From Agromyces archimandritae (GTDB lineage: Bacteria; Actinomycetota; Actinomycetes; Actinomycetales; Microbacteriaceae), in assembly GCF_018024495.1 (NCBI RefSeq), contig NZ_CP071696.1, forward strand, positions 2,976,001 to 3,040,000: a DNA stretch of 64,000 nt, read 5' to 3'. A model generated the notes under the pieces. The model was not told the DNA's origin and made no database searches. It saw only the letters and a list, made by a program, of their open reading frames with translations. Below are positions 32,942 to 42,779 of the stretch, one piece after another (positions within the stretch are counted from its first letter, which is position 1; each line of letters starts with the position of its first letter). The translations under genes were made by a program, and so were the position numbers.

Positions 32942-35824
32942 TTGGCCACCGTGACCCTCTTCCTCCACCGCCTCGGCCGCTCCGCCTTCCGCCGCCCCTG
33001 GCTCGTCATCGGCATCTGGGCGCTCGCCCTGGCCGCCCTCCTCGGCGCCGGCTTCGGCCTCGGCGGCAAACTGCAGGAGTCCTACGCGATCCCCGGCACG
33101 GAATCGCAGACCGCGATCGACCGGCTCGCCGCCGTCTTCCCCGAGACCGCCGGTGCCGCAGCCCAGGCCGTCGTCGAAGCGCCCGAGGGCGCATCCGTCG
33201 AAGACGCGCCAGCGCGCGAGGCGATCGAGTCGCTCGCCGGCGCCCTCCGCGACATCGACGGCGTCGCCCAGGTGCTCGCCCCCTTCGACGAGTACGCCGG
33301 CGACCAGGTCTCGGCCGACGGGCGCACCGCCTACCTGCAGATCCAGTTCGACGGCCAGGCGGTGGATCTTCCGGCGTCCGCCGTCGACGACGTCACCGCG
33401 ACCGCCGCGATCGCCGAAGACGCCGGCCTCGGCATCGCCTACGGCGGCGAGGTCTTCCGCGACACCGGATTCGGCCTGACCGTCACCGAGGTCTTCGGCG
33501 TGCTCTTCGCCGCCGTGGTCCTGCTCATCACCTTCGGCTCGCTGCTGTCGGCCGGCATGCCGCTGGCGAGCGCCCTCGTCGGCGTCGGCGTCGCCTTCGG
33601 CGGCATTTCGATCGTCTCGGCGATGACGACCGTCTCATCCACCGCGCCCATGCTCGCCGTCATGATCGGCTTGGCCGTCGGCATCGACTACGCCCTGTTC
33701 ATCCTCTCGCGCCACCGCACGCAGCTGGCCCGCGGGCAGCGGCCGGAAGACTCCGCGGCCGAGGCCGTCGCCACCGCCGGCGGCGCCGTCGTCTTCGCCG
33801 GCATCACCGTCATCATCGCCCTGCTCGGCCTTCTCGTCGTCGGCATCCCCTTCCTCAGCGTCATGGGCGTGGCCGCCGCCGCGACCGTCCTCGTCGCAGT
33901 CCTCGCCGCGATCACCCTGCTGCCCGCGCTCCTCGGACTCGCCGGCGACCGGCTCGCCCCCAGGCAGGGCGGCCGCGCCTGGCGGCGCGCGAACGCCGAT
34001 CCCGACGCCGGCCGGCGCACCATGGGCCGGCGCTGGGCGGACCTGCTGCTGAAGGCGCCGGCGATCCCCGTCGTCCTCGTCGCCGGCATCCTCGGCACCG
34101 CCGCCGTACCGGCCCTCTCGCTCGACCTGAACCTGCCGAGCGGGGAGACCGAACCGGCCGGTTCGACCCAGCGCGAGGCCTACGAGATGATCGCCGACGG
34201 CTTCGGCCCCGGCTACAACGGCCCCCTCATCGTCGCCGTCGACATCACCCAGACCACCGAGGTCTTCGAGGATCTGGACGACATCGCCGAGCGCATCCGC
34301 GGCCTCGACGGCATCGCCTACGTCGGCGACGGCCTGCCGAACCCGAGCGTCGACACCGCCATCATCCAGGTGATGCCGGAAACGGCCCCCGACGCCCCCG
34401 AGACGAAGGCGCTCGTCGAAGCGATCCGCGAGCTCGCCCCGGGCATCGACGCGGACCTCGGCACGCCCATCGCGGTCACCGGGTACACGGCGGTCGCCAT
34501 CGACATCTCCAACCGCCTGAGCGATGCGCTCGTCCCGTTCGCCCTCATCGTCGTCGGACTGTCGGTCGTGCTGCTCATGATCGTGTTCCGTTCGGTGTTC
34601 GTGCCGGTGAAGGCGGCGGTCGGCTTCCTGCTTTCGGCGTTCGGGGCGATCGGGGCGACGGTCGCGGTGTTCCAGTGGGGCTGGTTCGCCGACGTGCTGC
34701 ACGTCGAGCCGGGCCCGATCCTGTCGTTCCTGCCGATCCTGCTGCTCGCCGTGCTCTTCGGTCTCGCGATGGACTACGAGGTCTTCCTCGTCTCGGGCAT
34801 GCGCGAGGAGTTCGTGCGGCACGGCCGGGCCCGGGAAGCCGTGCGGCACGGTTTCCAGCACGCCGCGCGGGTCGTCACGGCCGCGGCCCTCATCATGTTC
34901 TTCGTCTTCATCGCCTTCGTGCCCGAGGGTTCCGGCGTCATCAAACCGATCGCCTTCGCCCTGGCCGTCGGGGTCGCCTTCGACGCCTTCCTCGTGCGGA
35001 TGACGCTCGTTCCGGCGGCGATGGCGCTCGCCGGCCGCGGCGCCTGGTGGCTGCCGAAACGGCTCGCGCGCATCCTGCCGAACGTCGACATCGAGGGCGA
35101 GGGCCTTCGCGGCCACCTGGGCGCGGCCGCCTGGGCTGCCGGGCGACCCGCGGCGATCACGATCGAAGCCGGCCGATTCGGCGACGAGGCGGCCGGGATC
35201 GGCCCGATCGACGTCGAGGTGCCCGAGCACGGGCTCCTGCGCCTCGGCGGCGAGCCGGCCGCCAGACGCATCGTCGCGGCGACCCTCGCCGGGCGTCTTG
35301 CGCCGGCCGGCGGCCGCATGCAGGTGCTCGGGATGCCGCTGGGCTCCGATTCGGCTCGCGTCGCTCGCCGTACGGCGATGGCCGATGCGGGGGCGGACGC
35401 CGGCGGTCTCAGCGTCCGCGAGCTCGTGGCCGCACGAGTGGATGCCGCCGGCCCCTGGTACCGGCTGGCACCCCCGCGCCGCGAGGTCGACGCGTGGATC
35501 GCCCGCGCCGCCGAGGCGTCGGGTGCCCCGATCGACCCGGACGCCGCCGTCGCCTCCCTCGGCGCGATCGCCCGGGCGGCCGTGCTCGCCGCCGCCGCGC
35601 TCGCCGAGCACCCCGGACTGCTCGTCCTCGACGTCGGAGAGGCGCCGCCGCGAACCGGGCGCTACGACGACGCCCTCGAGCGGATGCTCTCGCGCCTCGT
35701 GCCGGCGGGCACGGCGCTGGTCCTGGCCGCCGGCCGCTTCGACCCGCACGACGGCGCCGCCTTCGGCAGGCCCATGCGTGTGGTCGAACTCGACGCCGCA
35801 CCCCGAAAGGAGCTCGCGCGATGA
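32942..35824 (+). CDS. MMPL transporter with a degenerate ABC-ATPase-like C-terminal domain
   Basis: A 960-residue protein. Residues 1 to about 700 form an MMPL/RND-type exporter: one N-terminal helix, a periplasmic domain, helices 2-6, a second periplasmic domain and a second helix bundle, with GLAVGIDYALFILSRHR and GLAMDYEVFLVSGMREE at the proton-relay sites. Residues about 730-955 align by pattern with ABC ATPases found in YhgE/Pip loci (beta strand, loop, AGRLAPAGGRMQVLG, LSVRELVA, GPWYRLAPPR, LGAIARAAVLAAAALAEHPGLLVLDVGEAPP). Here Walker A is replaced by GGEPAARR and the signature and Walker B Glu are lost. Start TTG 32942 or GTG 32951; neither has a good ribosome-binding site. Confidence 0.88.
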   Translation: MATVTLFLHRLGRSAFRRPWLVIGIWALALAALLGAGFGLGGKLQESYAIPGTESQTAIDRLAAVFPETAGAAAQAVVEAPEGASVEDAPAREAIESLAGALRDIDGVAQVLAPFDEYAGDQVSADGRTAYLQIQFDGQAVDLPASAVDDVTATAAIAEDAGLGIAYGGEVFRDTGFGLTVTEVFGVLFAAVVLLITFGSLLSAGMPLASALVGVGVAFGGISIVSAMTTVSSTAPMLAVMIGLAVGIDYALFILSRHRTQLARGQRPEDSAAEAVATAGGAVVFAGITVIIALLGLLVVGIPFLSVMGVAAAATVLVAVLAAITLLPALLGLAGDRLAPRQGGRAWRRANADPDAGRRTMGRRWADLLLKAPAIPVVLVAGILGTAAVPALSLDLNLPSGETEPAGSTQREAYEMIADGFGPGYNGPLIVAVDITQTTEVFEDLDDIAERIRGLDGIAYVGDGLPNPSVDTAIIQVMPETAPDAPETKALVEAIRELAPGIDADLGTPIAVTGYTAVAIDISNRLSDALVPFALIVVGLSVVLLMIVFRSVFVPVKAAVGFLLSAFGAIGATVAVFQWGWFADVLHVEPGPILSFLPILLLAVLFGLAMDYEVFLVSGMREEFVRHGRAREAVRHGFQHAARVVTAAALIMFFVFIAFVPEGSGVIKPIAFALAVGVAFDAFLVRMTLVPAAMALAGRGAWWLPKRLARILPNVDIEGEGLRGHLGAAAWAAGRPAAITIEAGRFGDEAAGIGPIDVEVPEHGLLRLGGEPAARRIVAATLAGRLAPAGGRMQVLGMPLGSDSARVARRTAMADAGADAGGLSVRELVAARVDAAGPWYRLAPPRREVDAWIARAAEASGAPIDPDAAVASLGAIARAAVLAAAALAEHPGLLVLDVGEAPPRTGRYDDALERMLSRLVPAGTALVLAAGRFDPHDGAAFGRPMRVVELDAAPRKELAR

Positions 35825-37761
35825 CCTCGCGACTCGACCGTTTCCTGTTCCGCAGCGCCCGCGGGCGCCGCACCCGCGCGGGCATCGTGCTCGCCGCGGT
35901 GATCGCCGTGCCGTTGGTCGTCGCAGGCCTCGTCGCAGCCGCGTTCGGCGGCGCCGACGAGGGCATCGAACGCATCCCGGCGCTCGTCGTCAACAACGAC
36001 GAGATGGTCGTGCAGACCGGTGCCGACGGGCAGGAGCAGACGATCCTCGCCGGCCGCCTGCTCGTCACCGAACTCACCGGCGGCGAGGGTGCGGGCTTCG
36101 ACTGGTCGCTCTCGAACGACGAGGAGGCCGCCGACGCCCTCGCCGGCGGCCGCGCGTATGCGGTGCTCACGATCCCCGAGGGCTTCTCGGCGTCCGTCGC
36201 CTCGCTCGGCGGGCGTTCGCCCGAGCGGGCCGGCCTCGCGCTCCGCACCGATGACGCCCACGCCTACCTGGCCGGGTCGGCGGCGCAGTCCGTCGGGGAG
36301 GCCATGACCGCCACGCTCGGCCGCGGCCTCACCGAGCAGGTGCTCGCCGGCTTCACGACGGGCCTGTCCGAACTCGCCTCGGGCGTCGGCGAGGCGGCGG
36401 GCGGATCCGCGGCCCTCGCCGACGGCGCCGGAACCCTCGCCGGCGGCCTCGACGACCTCGCCGCCGGGGCGGGCGACGCCGCCGACGGAGCGCGCGAGGC
36501 GGCCGACGGCACCGCAGCCTACGTCGCGGGCGTCCGCGGCTATGCGGACGGCGTCGACGGGCTCGCCGCGGGCCTCGGCGAACTGCGCACCGGCGCCGCC
36601 GGGCTCGACGAGATCGCCTCCGGCGTCCGCGAATACACCGGCGTGGTCTCCGGGCTCTCCGAACGGGTCGGCGGTGCGGCCGGCGAACTCCGGGCCCTCG
36701 CGGCCGCGCATCCCGAACTCCTCGAGCAGATCCCCGAACTCGGCGAAGCCCTCGGGGCCGTCTCCGAGCTCGAGGGCGGCGTCGCCGAGTTCGCCGCGGG
36801 CGGTGAGGAGCTCGCCGCCGGAACCGAGACCGCCATCGCCGGCGTGCAGGCCGGCATCGACGACGCGGCCGGCGGTGCCGCAGCGCTCGCCGACGGCTCG
36901 GAACGGCTTCGCACCGGCGGCGACGGGCTCGCGGCCGGGGCCGGGGCGCTCGCCGACGGGCTCGGAGAGCTGTCGGCCGGGGCCGCGGCATCCGCATCCG
37001 GCGCGCACGAGCTCGGCATGGGGGCCGGGCGGCTCGCCACCGGCCTCGGCGATGCGGCCCGGCAGTCCGAGCCCTTCGCCGGAATGGATGCCGAGCGCAC
37101 CGCCGCCGTCGTCGCCGACCCCGTCGGGGTCACCACCGAGCGCGCGAACGAGATCGCCGGCATCCCGGAGGTGATCGGCGTGCTGATCGTCCCCGTCGGC
37201 CTCTGGCTGGGCGCGCTGGCCCTCTTCCTCGTGTTCCGTCCGCTCGGCCGGGAGGCCCTGGGCAGTACCGCCCCCACGGGCCGGCTGGTGGCCCGCACCC
37301 TCGTCCGGGGCGGAGCGGTGGCCCTGGCCCAGGCGACGGCGGTGACGCTGCTGCTGCACACGGCGCTCGGGGTGCCGTGGTCGCTGACCGCGCAGACCTT
37401 CGCGTTCTCGGCGCTCGCCGCGCTCGCGTTCACGGCGCTGAACGCCTTCCTCACGATCTGGCTCGGCCGCAGCGGGCTCGTCGTCTCGCTCGTGCTCGTC
37501 GCCCTGCAGCTGACGGCGACCGGCGGGCTCGTGCCGATCGAGGCGGTGAGCGCCCCGATCCGCGCGCTCGCCCCGTTCCTGCCGATCGGCTGGGGCGTGC
37601 AGGGCATGCAGGCGATCGTCTCGGGCGCCGGCGGGGCCGCGGTCGCCGAGGCGGCAGCCGTGCTGGCGGTGTTCGCGGTCGCGGCCGTTGCGGGCATGCT
37701 CGTCGCGGTGTCGGCGCGCCGCGGCATCCGGGCGCAGGCGATGGTGCGGGCGGTCGCCTGA
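35821..37761 (+). CDS. YhgE/Pip-family membrane protein
   Basis: A 646-residue protein with an N-terminal helix (about 20-40), a large external region and about five C-terminal helices from 455 on. The region 170-440 is rich in repeated Ala/Gly/Asp-containing segments (GxxxLxxGxxxLxxG pattern), a helical rod typical of YhgE/Pip proteins such as phage-infection proteins and type VII secretion relatives. The ATG overlaps the MMPL stop (ATGA), so the two are coupled. Together with the MMPL protein it is probably an export or cell-envelope complex; substrate unknown. Confidence 0.85.
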   Translation: MTSRLDRFLFRSARGRRTRAGIVLAAVIAVPLVVAGLVAAAFGGADEGIERIPALVVNNDEMVVQTGADGQEQTILAGRLLVTELTGGEGAGFDWSLSNDEEAADALAGGRAYAVLTIPEGFSASVASLGGRSPERAGLALRTDDAHAYLAGSAAQSVGEAMTATLGRGLTEQVLAGFTTGLSELASGVGEAAGGSAALADGAGTLAGGLDDLAAGAGDAADGAREAADGTAAYVAGVRGYADGVDGLAAGLGELRTGAAGLDEIASGVREYTGVVSGLSERVGGAAGELRALAAAHPELLEQIPELGEALGAVSELEGGVAEFAAGGEELAAGTETAIAGVQAGIDDAAGGAAALADGSERLRTGGDGLAAGAGALADGLGELSAGAAASASGAHELGMGAGRLATGLGDAARQSEPFAGMDAERTAAVVADPVGVTTERANEIAGIPEVIGVLIVPVGLWLGALALFLVFRPLGREALGSTAPTGRLVARTLVRGGAVALAQATAVTLLLHTALGVPWSLTAQTFAFSALAALAFTALNAFLTIWLGRSGLVVSLVLVALQLTATGGLVPIEAVSAPIRALAPFLPIGWGVQGMQAIVSGAGGAAVAEAAAVLAVFAVAAVAGMLVAVSARRGIRAQAMVRAVA

Positions 37762-37794
37762 GGCGGACCCGGGCAGGCTCGGCGGTGGATGCCC

Positions 37795-38655
37795 TCAGCC
37801 GCGCTTGCCCGGCAGCAACCCCTCGAGGGCCCGCCGCGAACGCGCGGCGGCGCGCTGCCGGCGCGAGCGTGCGGTGTGCTCGCGGGCGAACTCGATCGTC
37901 TCGACGAGCAGGGCGAGGCGGTCGGTTTCGGTCTTGGCCTTGCGGGTGTTGACCTCGGCGACGATGTCGCCGTCCCAGCCCGATTCGGCGAGCATCGCGA
38001 GCACCTCGGCGACCGGTTGCGTGCCGCGGCCGGGCAGCAGGTGCTCGTCGAAGATCTGGCCCTCGCCGGCCGGGCCCGAACCGTCGCAGAGGTGCACGTG
38101 CCGAAGCCGCGGCCCGAGATCCCGGGCGAACTCCATCGCGTCGATGCCCGAGAGGGCGGCGTGGGAGAAGTCGAGGGTGACCGCGTCGCAGTCCATCGCG
38201 CGCGGATCCCAGCCGGGGGAGTACGCCTTCAGGTTCCGGCCTGCGGCCCGCCACGGGAACATGTTCTCGACGGCGATCTGCACGTTCCGCCGCCCGGCGG
38301 TCTCGCGCACGATGTCGAGGAAGCGGGCCGCATAGCCCGACTGCCAGCGGAACGGAGGGTGCACGACGACCGTGCCGGCGCCGACCTCGTGGGCGAGCTC
38401 GGCGGTGCGGTCGAGCTTGATCTCCGGGTCGCGCCCCCACACGAAATGGGTGAGCAGCAGCACGGGCGCATGCACCGAGAGGATCGGCAGCCCGTAGCGG
38501 GCCGAGAGTTCTCGCAGGCCCGCGGCATCTTGGGTCGCCTCGTCTTGGGAGACCATGATCTCGACGCCGTCGAAGCCGGCGCGCTTGGCCATCCGGAAGG
38601 CCTCTTCGGGGCCGTGCGGATAGACGCAGCTCGTGCTCATGCCGATTCGCATCAT
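37795..38655 (-). CDS. sugar phosphate isomerase/epimerase-like TIM barrel
   Basis: A 286-residue AP-endonuclease-2/xylose-isomerase-type barrel. It starts MRIGMSTSCVYPHGPEEAFRMAKRAGFDGVEIM and has the metal-site pattern in SVHAPVLLL, VVVHPPFRW, IAVENMFPW, VTLDFSHAA, HVHLCDGSG and VAEVNTRK. The C-terminal 25 residues are very basic. These enzymes isomerise sugars or related compounds, but the substrate is not set by sequence. It ends 33 nt from the YhgE gene, convergent. Confidence 0.82.
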   Translation of the reverse strand: MMRIGMSTSCVYPHGPEEAFRMAKRAGFDGVEIMVSQDEATQDAAGLRELSARYGLPILSVHAPVLLLTHFVWGRDPEIKLDRTAELAHEVGAGTVVVHPPFRWQSGYAARFLDIVRETAGRRNVQIAVENMFPWRAAGRNLKAYSPGWDPRAMDCDAVTLDFSHAALSGIDAMEFARDLGPRLRHVHLCDGSGPAGEGQIFDEHLLPGRGTQPVAEVLAMLAESGWDGDIVAEVNTRKAKTETDRLALLVETIEFAREHTARSRRQRAAARSRRALEGLLPGKRG

Positions 38656-38754
38656 CAGACCCCCAGTCTACGGGCGCCCCGGGCCCGGCGGGCCGCGCTG
38701 CGATAGCCTGAGAGCGAGCATCGCCCCGGTGCATCCACAGGCGGAAGGGACTCC

Positions 38755-40980
38755 ATGACGAAACCCTCGGATGCCGAGGATCTCTACCTCGATGCCGCGT
38801 TCGACTTCGTCGTCGTCTCGAACCGGCTCCCGGTCGATTACGTCGTGGATGCCGAGGGAACCCAGGGCTGGCGGAGCTCGCCCGGCGGGCTCGTCACCGC
38901 CCTCGAACCGGTGATGCGCGAGGCGGACGGCGCCTGGGTCGGCTGGGCCGGCGTCGCCGACCGGGAGTTCGAGCCCTTCGAGCACGACGGCATCTCGCTC
39001 GTGCCGGTGCCGCTGTCGGCCGCCGAGGTCGAGGAGTACTACGAGGGCTTCTCGAACGACACCCTCTGGCCCCTGTACCACGACGTCATCGCCCCGCCCT
39101 CGTACCATCGCGAGTGGTGGGATGCCTACGTCCGCGTCAACCGACGCTTCGCGGAGGCGGCGATCCGGGCGGCCAAACGCGATGCCGTCGTGTGGGTGCA
39201 CGACTACCAGCTGCAGCTCGTCCCGCGCATGCTGCGCGAGGCGCGACCGGATCTCGTCATCGGCTTCTTCGATCACATTCCGTTCCCGGCATACGGGATC
39301 TATTCGCAGCTGCCGTGGCGTCGCCAGGTGCTCGACGGCCTGCTCGGCGCCGACGTCATCGGCTTCCAGCGTCAGGCCGATGCGGGCAACTTCGCCCGGG
39401 CCGTGCGCCGCGTCTTCGGCTATGCGACGCGCGGATCGGTCATCGACGTCCCCGACGAGAGCGGGGAACTGCGCCGCGTGGTCGCACGCCGCTTCCCGAT
39501 CTCGATCGACACCGCGTCGTTCGAGGAACTCGCCGCCCGCCCCGAGGTGCGCGAGCGCGCTCGGCAGATCCGCGAGAGCCTCGGCAACCCGAAGACGATC
39601 ATGCTGGGCGTCGACCGGCTCGACTACACCAAGGGCATCCGCCACCGGCTGAAGGCCTACGGCGAACTCCTTCGCGAGGGGCGCCTCGAGGTCGAAGACG
39701 CGATCCTCGTGCAGGTCGCCAGCCCCTCGCGCGAGCGCGTGGAGACCTACCGGCAGCTGCGCGACGAGATCGAGCTCATGGTCGGCCGGCTGAACGGCGA
39801 CTACTCCACGCTCGGCCACCAGGCCATCGCCTATCTGCACCACGGATATCCGCGCGAAGAGATGGTCGCGCTCTACCTCGCCGCCGACGTCATGCTCGTC
39901 ACCGCGCTCCGCGACGGCATGAACCTCGTCGCGAAGGAATACGTCGCCAGCCGCATCGACGACGACGGCGCGCTCGTGCTGAGCGAGTTCGCCGGAGCCT
40001 CCGACGAACTGCGGCAGGCCGTGCTCGTGAACCCGCACGACATCGAGGGGCTGAAGGACGCGATCGTCGAAGCCGTCCACATGCCGCGCAAGGAGCAGAG
40101 CCGGCGGATGCGGGCGCTTCGGCGCCGCGTGCGCGACAACGACGTCGCGAACTGGTCGGCGAGCTACCTGGAGACCCTCACCGGATCCGGCACGATCAGG
40201 CCGGGGCTGTCGGAGCAGCTGTCGGCGGTCATCGACCGCTTCGCCGGCGAGGAGCGGCTGCTCGTCGCGCTCGACTTCGACGGAACCCTCGCTCCGCACG
40301 TAGACGACCCCGAGGCCGCGCGTGCGCCGAAGGCCGTGCACCGGGCGATCGGGCGTCTCCTGGCCTCGGACGACCTGCGGGTGGCCCTCGTCTCGGGGCG
40401 GAGCCTGGAGAGCCTGCGGCACGTGGCCCGCCCCCCGGGCGAGGTGCTGTTGTCGGGTTCCCACGGGGTCGAACTGCAACTCGACGCCGACGCCCCCGTC
40501 ACGATCGACCTGCTCGACGGCGAGGCCGCCGAGCTCGCCCGGCTGCTCGAGCTGCTCGGCGGGCTCGCCGACCCGGTCGAGGGCGCATTCGTCGAACCGA
40601 AGCCGGCCGGCGCCGCCCTGCACACGAGGCTGCTGTCGGCCGGGGAGGGCGCCGTGCTCCAGCGCACGGCGCGCGAACTCGTCGAGGCCGAGCTGCCGGG
40701 CCTCACCGTGCGCGGCGGCAAGAACGTGATCGAGTTCGCCGTGCGCACCGCGAGCAAGGGCGACGCCGTCGTGCGCCTGCGCCAGCACACCGGAGCGAGC
40801 GCGGTCATGTACGTCGGCGACGACGTCACCGACGAGGATGCGTTCGCCGTGCTCGAAGACGGCGACGTCGGCGTGAAGGTCGGTCAGGGCAAGTCCCTCG
40901 CCGGGTTCCGCCTGCGCAGCCCCGACGACGTCCCGGCGCTCCTCGAACGGCTGGCGGAGGCGCGCGGCGCCCGTTCCTGA
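38755..40980 (+). CDS. otsAB: bifunctional trehalose-6-phosphate synthase/phosphatase
   Basis: A 741-residue fusion. Residues about 17-480 are OtsA (VVSNRLPVDY, SSPGGLVTAL, VWVHDYQLQLVPRMLR, GFFDHIPFP, LGVDRLDYTKGI, ALRDGMNLVAKEYV), which makes trehalose 6-phosphate from UDP- or GDP-glucose and glucose 6-phosphate. Residues about 500-741 are OtsB, a HAD phosphatase (LDFDGTLAP near 505, SGRSL, GGKNVIEF, YVGDDVTDEDAF). Both sets of motifs are intact, so one polypeptide should do both steps of trehalose synthesis. TAGCCT near 38704 is a possible promoter; GGAAGGGA precedes the ATG. Confidence 0.95.
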   Translation: MTKPSDAEDLYLDAAFDFVVVSNRLPVDYVVDAEGTQGWRSSPGGLVTALEPVMREADGAWVGWAGVADREFEPFEHDGISLVPVPLSAAEVEEYYEGFSNDTLWPLYHDVIAPPSYHREWWDAYVRVNRRFAEAAIRAAKRDAVVWVHDYQLQLVPRMLREARPDLVIGFFDHIPFPAYGIYSQLPWRRQVLDGLLGADVIGFQRQADAGNFARAVRRVFGYATRGSVIDVPDESGELRRVVARRFPISIDTASFEELAARPEVRERARQIRESLGNPKTIMLGVDRLDYTKGIRHRLKAYGELLREGRLEVEDAILVQVASPSRERVETYRQLRDEIELMVGRLNGDYSTLGHQAIAYLHHGYPREEMVALYLAADVMLVTALRDGMNLVAKEYVASRIDDDGALVLSEFAGASDELRQAVLVNPHDIEGLKDAIVEAVHMPRKEQSRRMRALRRRVRDNDVANWSASYLETLTGSGTIRPGLSEQLSAVIDRFAGEERLLVALDFDGTLAPHVDDPEAARAPKAVHRAIGRLLASDDLRVALVSGRSLESLRHVARPPGEVLLSGSHGVELQLDADAPVTIDLLDGEAAELARLLELLGGLADPVEGAFVEPKPAGAALHTRLLSAGEGAVLQRTARELVEAELPGLTVRGGKNVIEFAVRTASKGDAVVRLRQHTGASAVMYVGDDVTDEDAFAVLEDGDVGVKVGQGKSLAGFRLRSPDDVPALLERLAEARGARS

Positions 40981-41044
40981 CGAGGTCCGCACGCGGCATC
41001 CGCCGCGTCCGCGACGGGTATGCGGAGGGTCTTAGACTCGTCGC

Positions 41045-42739
41045 ATGTCCCCCTACGACCCGAAACCCCGCAGCCGCGTCGTCACCGACGGCATCGAAGC
41101 CATGACGAGCCGAGGCATGCTCAGAGCCGTCGGCATGGGGGACGAGGACTGGGACAAGCCCCAGATCGGCATCGCCAGCTCCTGGAACGAGATCACCCCC
41201 TGCAACCTCTCGCTCGGCCGCCTCGCGCAGGCCGCGAAGGAGGGTGTGCACGCCGGCGGCGGATACCCGCTGCAGTTCGGCACCGTCTCCGTCTCCGACG
41301 GCATCTCGATGGGCCACGAGGGCATGCACTTCTCGCTCGTCTCGCGCGAGGTCATCGCCGACTCCGTCGAGACCGTCATGCAGGCCGAACGCCTCGACGG
41401 CTCGGTGCTGCTGGCCGGCTGCGACAAGTCCATCCCGGGGATGCTGATGGCCGCCGCCCGCCTCGACCTCGCCTCGGTCTTCGTGTACGCCGGCTCGATC
41501 GCGCCCGGCTGGGTGCGGCTGTCGGACGGCACCGAGAAGGACCTCACGATCATCGACTCCTTCGAGGCGGTCGGCGCGGTCAAGGCCGGCACGATGAGCG
41601 AGGCCGACGCCAAGCGCATCGAATGCGCCTTCGCCCCGGGCGAGGGCGCCTGCGGTGGCATGTACACCGCGAACACGATGGCCTCGGTCGCCGAGGCCCT
41701 CGGTCTCAGCCTGCCCGGTTCGGCCGCGCCGCCCTCGGCCGACCGCCGCCGCGACTACTTCGCCCACCGCGCCGGCGAGGCGGTCGTGAACATGCTGAAG
41801 CAGGGCATCACGGCCAGGCAGATCCTCACCAAGAAGGCGTTCGAGAACGCGATCGCCGTCGGCATGGCCCTCGGCGGTTCGACGAACATCATCCTGCACC
41901 TGCTGGCGATCGCGAACGAGGCCGAGGTCGAGCTCACCCTCGACGACTTCAACCGCATCGGCGACAAGGTGCCGCACATCGGCGACCTGAAGCCATTCGG
42001 CAAGTACGTCATGAACGACGTCGATCGCCGCGGCGGCCTGCCCGTGCTCATGAAGGCGCTGCTGGATGCCGGCCTCATGCACGGCGATGCGCTCACCGTC
42101 ACGGGCAAGACCCTCGCCGAGAACCTCGCCGAGATGGAGATCCCGCCGCTGGACGGCGAGGTGCTGCGCACCCTCGACGACCCGATCCACGCCACCGGGG
42201 GCCTGACGATCCTGAAGGGCAGCATGGCCCCCGAGGGCGCGGTCGTGAAGACGGCCGGTTTCGACGCCGAGGTCTTCGAGGGCCCGGCGCGCGTGTTCGA
42301 GCGCGAGCGGGCGGCGATGGATGCCCTCACGAACGGCGAGATCACGCACGGCGACGTGGTGGTCATCCGCTACGAAGGCCCCAAGGGCGGGCCCGGCATG
42401 CGGGAGATGCTCGCCATCACCGCGGCCATCAAGGGCGCCGGCCTCGGAAAAGATGTACTACTCTTGACGGACGGTCGATTCTCAGGCGGCACAACCGGAC
42501 TGTGCATCGGCCACGTAGCACCCGAGGCGGTCGACGCAGGTCCGATCGCATTCGTGCGCGATGGTGATCTGATACGGGTCGATATCGCCGCTCGCTCGAT
42601 CGACCTACTGGTCGACGACGCAGAGCTGGTCGCCCGCCGTGACGGCTGGGAACCGCTTCCCCCGCGCTATACCCGAGGCGTTCTCGCGAAGTATGCGAAG
42701 CTCGTGCGCTCCGCCGCCGAAGGCGCCGTGACGGGCTGA
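41045..42739 (+). CDS. ilvD: dihydroxy-acid dehydratase
   Basis: Converts dihydroxy-isovalerate and dihydroxy-methylvalerate to the oxo acids of valine and isoleucine synthesis, using a Fe-S cluster. The 564-residue protein has the cluster cysteines in [15 protein letters not shown] (about 126) and [13 protein letters not shown] (about 202), and the C-terminal [21 protein letters not shown] block. ATG 41045 is 6 nt after TAGACT (41033-41038). From about 42449 to the stop the codon use changes (GTA, CTA, ATA, TCA, ACA, GCA), unlike the first 1.4 kb, although the protein is continuous and normal. Confidence 0.95.
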   Translation: MSPYDPKPRSRVVTDGIEAMTSRGMLRAVGMGDEDWDKPQIGIASSWNEITPCNLSLGRLAQAAKEGVHAGGGYPLQFGTVSVSDGISMGHEGMHFSLVSREVIADSVETVMQAERLDGSVLLAGCDKSIPGMLMAAARLDLASVFVYAGSIAPGWVRLSDGTEKDLTIIDSFEAVGAVKAGTMSEADAKRIECAFAPGEGACGGMYTANTMASVAEALGLSLPGSAAPPSADRRRDYFAHRAGEAVVNMLKQGITARQILTKKAFENAIAVGMALGGSTNIILHLLAIANEAEVELTLDDFNRIGDKVPHIGDLKPFGKYVMNDVDRRGGLPVLMKALLDAGLMHGDALTVTGKTLAENLAEMEIPPLDGEVLRTLDDPIHATGGLTILKGSMAPEGAVVKTAGFDAEVFEGPARVFERERAAMDALTNGEITHGDVVVIRYEGPKGGPGMREMLAITAAIKGAGLGKDVLLLTDGRFSGGTTGLCIGHVAPEAVDAGPIAFVRDGDLIRVDIAARSIDLLVDDAELVARRDGWEPLPPRYTRGVLAKYAKLVRSAAEGAVTG

Positions 42740-42779
42740 GCATTCCGCTCCATTCCCGTTTCGCTATCGAAGGAACCGC

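Noticed and set aside
42740..42779. Leader peptide, T-box or other attenuator before ilvB
   Set aside because: The gap is only 40 nt and contains just a ribosome-binding site; the ilvD promoter region is also too short (leaderless).
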